In this document: positions 23,300 through 30,959 of the stretch, piece after piece | How the letters are laid out: every line of letters starts with the position of its first letter | Numbering within the stretch: the first letter of the stretch is position 1 | Assembly (NCBI GenBank): GCA_937902315.1 | Contig: CALGUG010000013.1 | Coordinates: 1 to 41,106, forward strand | From: an uncultured Chloroflexales bacterium | Lineage (GTDB): Bacteria; Chloroflexota; Chloroflexia; Chloroflexales; Chloroflexaceae | Length of the DNA: 41,106 nucleotides | Direction: 5' to 3' | Notes under the pieces: generated by a model | Databases searched by the model: none | Told to the model about the DNA's origin: nothing | Seen by the model: only the letters and a program-made list of their open reading frames with translations | Position numbers and translations under genes: made by a program

Positions 23300-26200
23300 T
23301 TGCAACGGCAAAGCACTATAAGTATTTGGTGTGAGCGAATTATTGAAGCTGGTTGGTTATTGGCTTTAACGCTCGTCCCGATTTACTTCAATCTCCTCTC
23401 ATCACGCCACTTTGAGCCAGATAAAGCAACCACCTTACGTTCAATCGTTCTAATGATGGCAACTGCAGCGCTGATCTATTGGCTCGAGCGCTTCGGTTCG
23501 GGCGCAAGTTCAGCGCCTGCCTCAGAGCCGCAACAGAGCGCAGTTAATCCCTTCGGCGCTTTGTGGCGGCGTTTTGCTGCCATACCTCTGGCTGTGCCAA
23601 CGCTGGTCTATGTGTTGGTATTTATCTTCGCAACCATCACCTCGATCGTGCCGCGTGTCAGCTTTTGGGGCTCCTATCAGCGCATGCAAGGCACCTACAC
23701 GAACCTCTCCTACGTTTTGTTGTTTGTGTTGATCATCGGCTTTTTGCGGCGGCGCGAACAGCTTGAACGTTTGCTCAGTGTGGTTTTGTGCGCGGGTTTG
23801 GCGGTCTCAGGCTATGGCTTGTTGCAACACTTTCAGCTTGACCCTCTGCCGTGGCGCGGCGATGTGATCACGCGTGTGGCCTCGACCTTGGGCAACTCGA
23901 TCTTTGTGGCTGCCTATCTCATTATGGTCATTCCGTTCGGCCTGTACCGCATTTTTGCGGCTATTCCTGCTCTGCGCGAGGCCGAACGCCGCCCTGCCAA
24001 GCACGATCTGCTCTGGGGCTTGGCCTATCTGCTGTTGATTGTGGGCAGCCTCTTATTGATGTTATCGGTTTTAGCCTTTAGTGTAGCGGTGCGGGTAGCC
24101 GATTCGCGTTATTGGTGGCTCTTCCCCGGCTCGGTCATCACTGCGACTGCCTTGTGGGTCTTGCCTACTTTGGGTCTGAGCCGCAGCGACCGTCTGCCCT
24201 TCGGCCTCAACCTTGCAGCCATCTTCAGCTTCTTATTTGTGGCCTTCTTCTTGATCGCCTATGGCGTCTCTGGCTCGATGGGTGGCCAGGTGATCGATCC
24301 AAACGCGAAGCTGAACTGGGGCCTGCTTTTGAGCTTGGCCTGTGGCGCGATCATCGCTTTTTTTGTGCTCGCCTATACCTTACCTCGCCGTTCTGGCCCC
24401 TTATCGCGTACGGCTGTGCAACTTCAGATTGTGGGCAGCGTCGCGGTGGTTGTAGCCGCGCTTTTGGCGATCTTTTTCTCGCAAAGCCGTGGCCCTTGGT
24501 TGGGCGGTGGCGCAAGCTTGGTGGTCTTCTTCACCTTGCTGCTCTGGTGGGCGGCCCGCCAAGCGCGCCTGCGTGGCGAACTCACGCTCGTCAAACGCTT
24601 ACGTTTCTTGCTCTGGTCGTGGGTCGGCCTCGCCGTGGTATTGGGCGCCTTTTTGATCGCCTTCAATACGCTCGATATACCAGCCTTTGTACAACTGCGC
24701 GAAGTGCCTTACATCGGTCGTATGGGTAAATTGCTTGAAACCGATGCGGGAACCGGTCTGGTGCGCCGTTTGATTTGGGCGGGCGACGAGTTTGGCAGCG
24801 GCACCATCGGCCTAATCACCTCCGATCCAGTGCGCATGGTGATCGGCTGGGGCCCCGAGAGCATGTTTGTGGCCTATAACCCCTTCTACCCACCAGCATT
24901 GGCAAATATCGAATCGCGCGGCGCATCGCCCGACCGTTCGCACCAAGCGATCTTAGACGAGCTAGTCAATAAAGGCGTTTTGGGCTTGCTGAGCTACCTG
25001 TTTGTGCTGGTGAGTTTCAGCATGCTTTGCTGGAAGATGCTCTTCCGCGTCAAAGAGTGGTATTGGCAGGTCTTTTTCATCGCCTGTTTCAGCGTGATGA
25101 TCGCCCACTTTGTGGAAGGTATGGCGGGTATTCCGATCGTCGCCACCTTGATGATGTTGTGGGTAACGATGGGTCTTGCAGTGGTTGCTGGTGCTATGGC
25201 TGGCGGCTATGTTTTGGGTGCCGATCCGGCTGCCAAGCCTGAAGAAGTCAGCGAAGTCGCTGCTCCTGCTGTGCAACCTGCTGCTAGCGCTGGCAAAGCT
25301 GGGCGCAATCGTAGTCAGCAGCGTGGTGCTGCGCGTGGCGTCGCAAGTGTGCGTAGTGCTCGTCGCCAGCAACAGAGCAGCCCGGCGGCTCTGTTGGTCT
25401 ATGCACTGATCTGTATCGTCTCTTTCGGTGCGATCTGGTGGACCAATCTCAACCCGGTTTATGCCGATATGCGCTTCCAAGAGGGTCAAAGCTATATCAA
25501 TTCGACCAATGGCGGTTGGACCGAACAGATGTTTGGTGTTGATCGCATTCTCGATGCGATTCGGCGTGACCCCGACGAAGATTACTACTACCTCAACTTA
25601 GGGCGCGTCATGATGAATTTGGCTGAAGTGCGCCGTGCTCAGGGCGAAGCTATGGTCTCGCCCGAGAGCAATATTCAGCTCAACAATCTGATACAGCTCG
25701 ATTCGCCCGAGAAGATTCAGCAATTCATGCTCTCGAAAACGCCGCTTACCCTGATGGCCTATGCCGAAGCGGTGTTGATGCGCGCCTATGAGCTCAATGA
25801 GTTGAATAAGGATCACTCGGCTAATCTAGGCCGTTTGAACAACTTCTGGTACAACTGGACTCAAGAGCCAGAGCGTTTGAATAAAGCGTTAGAGTGGTTC
25901 GACAGGGCTACTAAACTCGCTCCTCAAGATGTTTCGATCGCTAACGAGAAGGCCAGTGCCGTAGCAACCTTGGCTAGTGTCGCTATGCAGCAGGGCGACC
26001 AAGCCCAAGCCGCGAGCTACTATGCCCAAGCTGAAGAGATCCTTAACCGCTCGAAGCTGCTCGACCCCAAGTATAAAGACACAGATGCGCGCTTGGCCGA
26101 TTTATTGCGCTTGCAGAAGCAGTATCCAGAGGCGACAGACCTGTACATAGGCTTAGTTGAGAGCAATCCTCATCAGCTTGACACCTCTATCGAGCGGATT

Positions 26201-26584
26201 GTGAGTGACTATCGCGATAATGGCCAGCAAGACCAGTTGAAGCGTTTGCTGCAAGCGTATATAACCGCTTTGGAAGCTAATCCTTCTGACGGCTTGCTTG
26301 CTTCGGTCACCGGTTTGGTGGCGGTGCGCGCGGGCGATGCAGAGGCTTCGGTCAAGGCCTATGGCACAGCCGTGGCCAGTGCACCGCAACGCTTAGATTA
26401 TCTGCGCAACTATACCTTGGTGCTGAGCGATACGCGCCGTTACGAAGAGGCGATCAACTATGCCCAACAGGCCATTAGCATCGCTCAACAGCAGGCTCAG
26501 ATGGGCTTGACCGATCAGCAAGAGGTCACCATACTGCAGACGCTGCTCGCGTTCTTAAAAGAGCAGCTAGCGGCTGGTTCCTAA
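23300..26584 (+). CDS. Wzy/O-antigen-ligase-like membrane protein with TPR C-terminus
   Basis: 1094 residues from TTG 23300, supported by AAGGAG 8 nt upstream. The first about 680 residues carry roughly a dozen membrane helices. The Wzy_C-type periplasmic region is near 475-570, including RRLIWAGDEFGSG, GWGPESMF and DRSHQAILDELVNKGVLGLL, the usual Arg and His signature of O-antigen ligases and polymerases. A basic linker (about 655-695) and one more helix (near 700-716) follow. The last about 350 residues are helical repeats of TPR type (ANEKASAVATLASVAMQQGDQAQAASYYAQAEEI onward). It probably joins or polymerises surface glycans; the substrate is unknown. A WecA/TagO-like gene downstream fits this. 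Confidence 0.85.
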   Translation: MQRQSTISIWCERIIEAGWLLALTLVPIYFNLLSSRHFEPDKATTLRSIVLMMATAALIYWLERFGSGASSAPASEPQQSAVNPFGALWRRFAAIPLAVPTLVYVLVFIFATITSIVPRVSFWGSYQRMQGTYTNLSYVLLFVLIIGFLRRREQLERLLSVVLCAGLAVSGYGLLQHFQLDPLPWRGDVITRVASTLGNSIFVAAYLIMVIPFGLYRIFAAIPALREAERRPAKHDLLWGLAYLLLIVGSLLLMLSVLAFSVAVRVADSRYWWLFPGSVITATALWVLPTLGLSRSDRLPFGLNLAAIFSFLFVAFFLIAYGVSGSMGGQVIDPNAKLNWGLLLSLACGAIIAFFVLAYTLPRRSGPLSRTAVQLQIVGSVAVVVAALLAIFFSQSRGPWLGGGASLVVFFTLLLWWAARQARLRGELTLVKRLRFLLWSWVGLAVVLGAFLIAFNTLDIPAFVQLREVPYIGRMGKLLETDAGTGLVRRLIWAGDEFGSGTIGLITSDPVRMVIGWGPESMFVAYNPFYPPALANIESRGASPDRSHQAILDELVNKGVLGLLSYLFVLVSFSMLCWKMLFRVKEWYWQVFFIACFSVMIAHFVEGMAGIPIVATLMMLWVTMGLAVVAGAMAGGYVLGADPAAKPEEVSEVAAPAVQPAASAGKAGRNRSQQRGAARGVASVRSARRQQQSSPAALLVYALICIVSFGAIWWTNLNPVYADMRFQEGQSYINSTNGGWTEQMFGVDRILDAIRRDPDEDYYYLNLGRVMMNLAEVRRAQGEAMVSPESNIQLNNLIQLDSPEKIQQFMLSKTPLTLMAYAEAVLMRAYELNELNKDHSANLGRLNNFWYNWTQEPERLNKALEWFDRATKLAPQDVSIANEKASAVATLASVAMQQGDQAQAASYYAQAEEILNRSKLLDPKYKDTDARLADLLRLQKQYPEATDLYIGLVESNPHQLDTSIERIVSDYRDNGQQDQLKRLLQAYITALEANPSDGLLASVTGLVAVRAGDAEASVKAYGTAVASAPQRLDYLRNYTLVLSDTRRYEEAINYAQQAISIAQQQAQMGLTDQQEVTILQTLLAFLKEQLAAGS

Positions 26585-26608
26585 ACACGTACGAGTAATT
26601 GCATCATG

Positions 26609-26669
26609 TGTCCACTACGAGCGCTTTGCAGAAATCGGCAGAGCGCTCGTATACTAAAGATGGTGGACA
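26609..26669 (+). terminator. Bipartite inverted repeat after the Wzy-like gene
   Basis: Outer arms TGTCCAC (26609-26615) and GTGGACA (26663-26669) enclose inner arms TACGAGCGCT (26616-26625) and AGCGCTCGTA (26642-26651): 17 pairs in total with one 11-nt bulge on the 3' side. No T run follows, so its role as terminator is uncertain. Confidence 0.6.
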
Positions 26670-26704
26670 AATCGCTCTGATCCGAGAGATGCAGGAAAGA
26701 TACG

Positions 26705-26921
26705 AAATCCGGTTGAAGGCTTTGTGTTTTGGTCTTCGGTAGATTTGATAGCAGATTCGCACGGTTGCTTGGCTTTTTAGGCAGCGCTTGGGCGCAGGCA
26801 GACGAGCAGCCGGATGTAGTGAGCAACGTGTTGCTAGCCGGAGGCGGACGCGCTAGAAGCCGAATGGAAGGTTGAGACCTCTCCGCCAACCTCATGCATG
26901 AATTGAACAAGCGGATGTGAT
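26705..26921. mobile_element. Repeat element ending at the WecA/TagO-like start codon
   Basis: Begins AAATCCGGTT (26705-26714), followed by the TTTTGGTCTTCGG block, and ends with AAGCGGAT (26909-26916), five bases before ATG 26922. It contains core copy 7. The sequence just before the start codon is therefore repeat-derived and shows no real Shine-Dalgarno. Confidence 0.5.
26821..26887 (-). repeat. Dispersed repeat core, copy 7
   Basis: TAGCCGGAGGCGGACGCG at 26835-26852, followed by CGAATGGAAGGTTGAGACC and TCTCCGCC. Closest relative in the window is copy 3. Confidence 0.92.
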
Positions 26922-27974
26922 ATGAGTGAAATACTTCTGATCTTCCTCACGGCCTTGATCTTTTCAATTGTTGGTACTCCTCTGGCACGGCGGATCGGCT
27001 TCGCCACAGGGATCGTCGCTATCCCCAAGGCGCGCAATATTCACGTTGCGCCCGTGCCGCAGTTAGGAGGGGCCGCGATCTATGTCGGCTTTGTAGTAGC
27101 CCTGCTCTTTTTTGGGGAACTGGCTCATATCCGCGAACTGATCAGCATCTTGTTGGGCGCAACGCTGGTTTCGCTCTTCGGCCTGTTCGACGACCGCTGG
27201 GAGCTTTCGGCATCGACCAAGATGATCGGCCAACTGTTGGCGGCTGTGACCTTGCTGGTGGGTGGCACCCAAGTGATGCTGTTCGAGTGGCAGTGGCTCA
27301 ACTGGGCTATAACGATCGTGTGGGTGGTGGCGATCACCAACGCTATGAATCTGCTCGACAATATGGATGGACTCTCAGGCGGAGTCGCCGTGGTTGCTTC
27401 AGCTTTCTTTCTGTTGATGGCCGCTATGAATCGCCCGCCCCAATACCTAGTGGGTGCCATGGCCGCCGCTCTGATCGGGGCCTGTATCGGCTTTCTGCGC
27501 TATAACCTCAACCCGGCCACAATCTTTATGGGCGATACGGGCAGCCTCTTTTTGGGCTATATTTTGGCCGCCTTGGCGATCAAATTACGCTTTCCCGCCA
27601 ATATTCCTGCTGTAACCTGGATGGTTCCGGTGTGTGTCTTGGCCCTGCCGATTTTCGACACCAGCTTGGTGATTGTCTCGCGTTTGCGACGCGGCCTCAA
27701 CCCCTTCACGACGCCGGGCAAAGATCATCTTTCGCATCGCCTGACAGCCTTGGGCATGACACGTCGCGAGGCGGTTCTGACCTGCTATATCATCGCAGGG
27801 GTGTTTGGTATGTTTGCGACCTATCTCACCCAAGCCAGCACAACCGATGGCTATCTGGCGGCTGCGATCTTGCTGGGCTTTGTGATCGCAGCGATTATAT
27901 GGCTAGAGCGGATATGTCCGGGCGGAGTGCCGCGTAACGCATCTACAGCTAACCCAGAGAACCAACGCCAATAA
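26922..27974 (+). CDS. WecA/TagO/MraY-family glycosyl-phosphate transferase
   Basis: 350 residues, about ten membrane helices. It belongs to the polyprenyl-phosphate N-acetylhexosamine-1-phosphate transferase family, which moves a sugar-phosphate from a UDP-sugar to undecaprenyl phosphate to begin a surface glycan. Motifs: FGLFDDRWELSASTKMIGQ with the Asp90-Asp91 pair, NAMNLLDNMDGLSGG (140-154), FMGDTGSLFLG (near 206) and a later PGKDHLSHRL. The last one, with its His residues, favours WecA/TagO over MraY. Likely partner of the Wzy-like gene upstream and co-transcribed with the GalT-like gene 31 nt downstream. Confidence 0.9.
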   Translation: MSEILLIFLTALIFSIVGTPLARRIGFATGIVAIPKARNIHVAPVPQLGGAAIYVGFVVALLFFGELAHIRELISILLGATLVSLFGLFDDRWELSASTKMIGQLLAAVTLLVGGTQVMLFEWQWLNWAITIVWVVAITNAMNLLDNMDGLSGGVAVVASAFFLLMAAMNRPPQYLVGAMAAALIGACIGFLRYNLNPATIFMGDTGSLFLGYILAALAIKLRFPANIPAVTWMVPVCVLALPIFDTSLVIVSRLRRGLNPFTTPGKDHLSHRLTALGMTRREAVLTCYIIAGVFGMFATYLTQASTTDGYLAAAILLGFVIAAIIWLERICPGGVPRNASTANPENQRQ

Positions 27975-28005
27975 CCTTGGCTTCTTAGCCTGATCGGTGA
28001 ATACG

Positions 28006-29091
28006 ATGCCACAAATCAACGAGCTTCCCGAATTGGTTGAAACGCTACCAAGCGAGCTAAAGCACACCTTCGATCAGATCTTTCAAGTCAGCTTGGTTCA
28101 AGGCCGCATCGTACCACCTGCTACGATGCGTTCGTGGATCGAGAAGTATTTCGGCGCTCCTGATATCGCAGATCTACAAGCGATTTTGAAGATTCGCAAC
28201 CGCCTGACCCTTGAAGCGACTCTGTTTAACCCCTTGCGCCGTAAACGTCCAGTTGGCCCTGCCGCATCTGCCGACCTCGATACCTTGATCGATACGACCT
28301 TGGCGGCTGGCGATATCTTTCGTGATCCGCTCAACGATACGCCCGCCGATCTCTTCGGACGTATCGAAGGCAAACACTGTATCAGTGCTTCGAACGTCGC
28401 CAAGTACGATGCTTGGCACGGCTTGGTGATCTTTCACGAGGCACATCCCTTGCGCTTCTCTCGCGAGCAGCTTCAAGACTACTTCAGCACCGCCTATCGC
28501 TGGCTCAAAGCCGCCCACGCCTACGATACGACCGCTCGTTATCCCATGATTACTTGGAATAGCCTGTGGAAGAGTGGCGCATCGCTGGTGCATGGACATT
28601 TGCAAACGGCGCTTAGCCACGATGGGCCTTATGTAGAAGTGGAACGTTGGCAGCGAGCTGCCCAAGAGTTACAGAGCCGCGATGGAAGCTCCTATCTGAC
28701 TGCTTTAGGCGAGATTTATCGAGCGCTCGATCTCTGTTTCTATCAACAAGATGGCATTGAAGGTTACGCCAGTTTGACACCTTTCAAAGATCGAGAATTG
28801 TTGTTGTGGGGCGATTTTGGCTCTGTTGAAGAGTTCCCGACCGCTCTGGCCGATGCGACCTTTACTGCCCTGCGCCGCCTGATCGAACGCGAACGGGTGC
28901 GCTCCTTTAATCTGGCGATCTATATCCCGCCCTTTGGCGCATCAGAGCAGTGGCTGCTACCTTGGTGTGTGCGGATCGTCGATCGCGGCGACCCTCGCTC
29001 GCGCATGTCCGACATCGGCGCGATGGAGATGTTCGGATCGCCTGTGGTTTCAAGCGATCCGTTTGCGGTGGCCGCCGCTCTGCGAGACTAA
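28006..29091 (+). CDS. GalT/HIT-superfamily nucleotidyltransferase-like protein
   Basis: 361 residues from ATG 28006 (MPQINELPEL), with GGTGA just upstream; the GTG at 27997 is the alternative. The SLVHGHLQTAL motif (His196-Gly-His198-Leu-Gln) matches the HxHxQ active site of galactose-1-phosphate uridylyltransferases, where the second His takes the nucleotidyl group. IEGKHCISASNVAKYDAWHGLVIFHEAHP upstream also has the GalT/HIT look. No zinc-binding CxxC is present. It could activate a hexose-1-phosphate for glycan synthesis next to the WecA/TagO-like gene; the substrate is unknown. Its stop overlaps the dnaB stop by 2 nt, tail to tail. Confidence 0.7.
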   Translation: MPQINELPELVETLPSELKHTFDQIFQVSLVQGRIVPPATMRSWIEKYFGAPDIADLQAILKIRNRLTLEATLFNPLRRKRPVGPAASADLDTLIDTTLAAGDIFRDPLNDTPADLFGRIEGKHCISASNVAKYDAWHGLVIFHEAHPLRFSREQLQDYFSTAYRWLKAAHAYDTTARYPMITWNSLWKSGASLVHGHLQTALSHDGPYVEVERWQRAAQELQSRDGSSYLTALGEIYRALDLCFYQQDGIEGYASLTPFKDRELLLWGDFGSVEEFPTALADATFTALRRLIERERVRSFNLAIYIPPFGASEQWLLPWCVRIVDRGDPRSRMSDIGAMEMFGSPVVSSDPFAVAAALRD

Positions 29092-30419
29092 TAACCTTCT
29101 GGGGTGCGGTAACGCTCAAGGTTCTGGAAGCTGGTGGTATTGGCGTCGAAGCGCAGAGGCACCACGGCGGTCGGACCGTTACGGTGCTTGGCGATATGGA
29201 TCTCGGCGATGCCCTTTTTATCGGTCTCTTTATCGTAGAGCTCTTCGCGGTAGATAAACATGACAATATCCGCGTCTTGCTCGATTGAACCACTCTCTCT
29301 CAAGTCTGAGAGCATAGGAACGTGCGTTGAGCGACTTTCGACCGAACGTGAGAGCTGCGAAAGAGCGATCAGTGGAACATTCAGCTCGCGCGCCAACTGT
29401 TTCAGACCACGGCTGATCTCGCTGACCTCTTGTACACGGTTGTCGGTGCGGCGGCCCTGCATCAGTTGCAGATAGTCGATAATCAGCAGATCGAGGCCGG
29501 CTTTGGCGTGCAGACGGCGCGCCTTAGCGCGCACATCGCTGATCGAAAGACCAGCGGTATCTTCGATATAGAGCGGCAGATTCGAGAGCTGACCCAAAGC
29601 TTCCATCAAGCGCTGCAGATCGGTATCGCGGATATTGCCCGTGCGCAAGCGCTGCGTATCGATGCCAGTGTGCATAGCCAAAATACGCTGCACCAACTGG
29701 TCGCGACTCATTTCGAGCGAGAAGATGCCGACTGTGCCGTTGTTATGCAGCGCCACGTTGTAGGCCAAACAGAGCGCCAAACTGGTCTTTCCGGTTGCCG
29801 GACGAGCCGCCAGAATGATCAAGTCGCTGCGCTGCAGGCCGCCCGTCACCTCGTCGAGGTCATAGTAGCCCGTCGGCACACCAACAATCTCGCCACGGTT
29901 TTCTTTGAGATAGTTGATCTGTTCAAAATAGGCATCGACAACGCTGCCGATATGCACAAAATCTTGGTTAACGCGCCGTTGCGACACGCTTGCCAACTCA
30001 GCTTCAGCTTTTTCGAGCGTGGCATCGATATCGTCGCGTTCATCGAAACCGAGCGCGGCGATCTTACCACCAGCCATAATCAAACGACGCAAAACGGCTG
30101 TGCGTTCAACCGCTTCGGCATAATACTCAATGTGTACTGCGGTAGGAACGCTATTAGCCAGGTCGATCAAATACATCAAACCACCGACCTGCTCGAGCCT
30201 GTCTTGGCGTCGTAATTCGTCTGAAACGGTTGAAACATCAGGAGGCACGCGGCGGCGATAACACTGCACCATTGCCTCGTAGATCCAAGCGTGCTTCTCT
30301 AGATAAAAGTGTTCAGGTTGAAGCCAACTCTCAATAGCTACAATCGCTTCGCGGTTGAGCAGGATCGCGCCCAAGGTCGCACGTTCGGCTTCGATATCAC
30401 TTGGTAAGCTTCGGTCCAT
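29088..30419 (-). CDS. dnaB: Replicative DNA helicase DnaB
   Basis: 443 residues, the hexameric 5'-3' helicase of the replication fork. Residues 1-105 form the N-terminal collar (DIEAERATLGAILLN), followed by a linker and the RecA-type motor. Walker A ARPATGKTS with Lys211, Walker B LLIIDYLQLM (311-320), DnaB motif 4 SDLRESGSIEQDADIV (371-386) and the C-terminal HRNGPT arginine-finger region (412-417). No intein is inserted, and length is standard. The 125-nt leader has a good promoter, a hairpin and DnaA-box-like sites. Confidence 0.98.
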   Translation of the reverse strand: MDRSLPSDIEAERATLGAILLNREAIVAIESWLQPEHFYLEKHAWIYEAMVQCYRRRVPPDVSTVSDELRRQDRLEQVGGLMYLIDLANSVPTAVHIEYYAEAVERTAVLRRLIMAGGKIAALGFDERDDIDATLEKAEAELASVSQRRVNQDFVHIGSVVDAYFEQINYLKENRGEIVGVPTGYYDLDEVTGGLQRSDLIILAARPATGKTSLALCLAYNVALHNNGTVGIFSLEMSRDQLVQRILAMHTGIDTQRLRTGNIRDTDLQRLMEALGQLSNLPLYIEDTAGLSISDVRAKARRLHAKAGLDLLIIDYLQLMQGRRTDNRVQEVSEISRGLKQLARELNVPLIALSQLSRSVESRSTHVPMLSDLRESGSIEQDADIVMFIYREELYDKETDKKGIAEIHIAKHRNGPTAVVPLRFDANTTSFQNLERYRTPEGY

Positions 30420-30467
30420 CGCTATTCCCGCATTTCTTCCACGTTAGGTACCCAAACTGTCCCACGG

Positions 30468-30487
30468 TCTTCCACAGATTACCCACA
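30468..30487. promoter_or_regulatory. dnaB: Two DnaA-box-like 9-mers before dnaB
   Basis: TCTTCCACA (30468-30476, two mismatches to TTATCCACA) and TTACCCACA (30479-30487, one mismatch), same orientation and 11 bp apart, so on the same face of the helix. They sit between promoter and start codon of dnaB. Confidence 0.4.
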
Positions 30488-30504
30488 ATCGCCCTAGAAA
30501 TAAC

Positions 30505-30534
30505 GATGTGCCGAGCACGTCGGCCCGGCACATC
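30505..30534 (-). promoter_or_regulatory. dnaB: Leader hairpin of dnaB
   Basis: GATGTGCCG (30505-30513) pairs with CGGCACATC (30526-30534); it would form at the 5' end of the transcript from the promoter at 30551-30579. No U run follows, so it is more likely a stability or operator element than a terminator. Confidence 0.5.
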
Positions 30535-30550
30535 ATCGCTATCGAGTTCT

Positions 30551-30579
30551 ATTGTATGAAAAAAAGCCTAGATACGCAA
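30551..30579 (-). promoter_or_regulatory. dnaB: Promoter of dnaB
   Basis: On the minus strand TTGCGT (30579-30574), 17-bp spacer, TACAAT (30556-30551). Confidence 0.65.
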
Positions 30580-30959
30580 GCGCCATAAGCTTGCAAGAAG
30601 ATGACATCGAGCCTGTTTGGGCTGCCAAGTTTCAATGCTCCCAAGCAGCTACATGTGGCTTTGTATCGCCCTGTATGCTCGCCCGCTACCATACAAAGTG
30701 CGTTGCGAGCCTTTGCTTTGGCTGGCCATCGCTTCCTGCGAATCTAGCGCCACAGAGCACAAAACTGGCTCAATAATTGGGCTCTATCTTGTGCTCTGTT
30801 GCCAGATCGTTGCCACACATCACGCTGGCGGAGAGTTCCTTTCCATCCATTCGTTGCTTGGCGCGTCCGCCTACGGCTACCAAATCGCCGCCCGCCCACG
30901 AAGCTTGTCGCTGCTGTGCTCCAAAATCCTCTTTCCTTACTTTAGCTTGGTTGGCACTT
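30580..30959. other. Repeat-bearing gap with no gene
   Basis: Between the dnaB promoter and the end of the ADP-ribosylglycohydrolase-like gene. It holds core copy 8. Small open frames are present but have no family likeness and read through the repeat. Confidence 0.6.
30827..30897 (+). repeat. Dispersed repeat core, copy 8
   Basis: Exact CGCGTCCGCCTACGGCTA at 30862-30879, with GGCGGAGAG before and a CCAAATCGCCGCCCGCC tail. No end motifs were seen nearby, so it may be a solo fragment. Confidence 0.92.
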
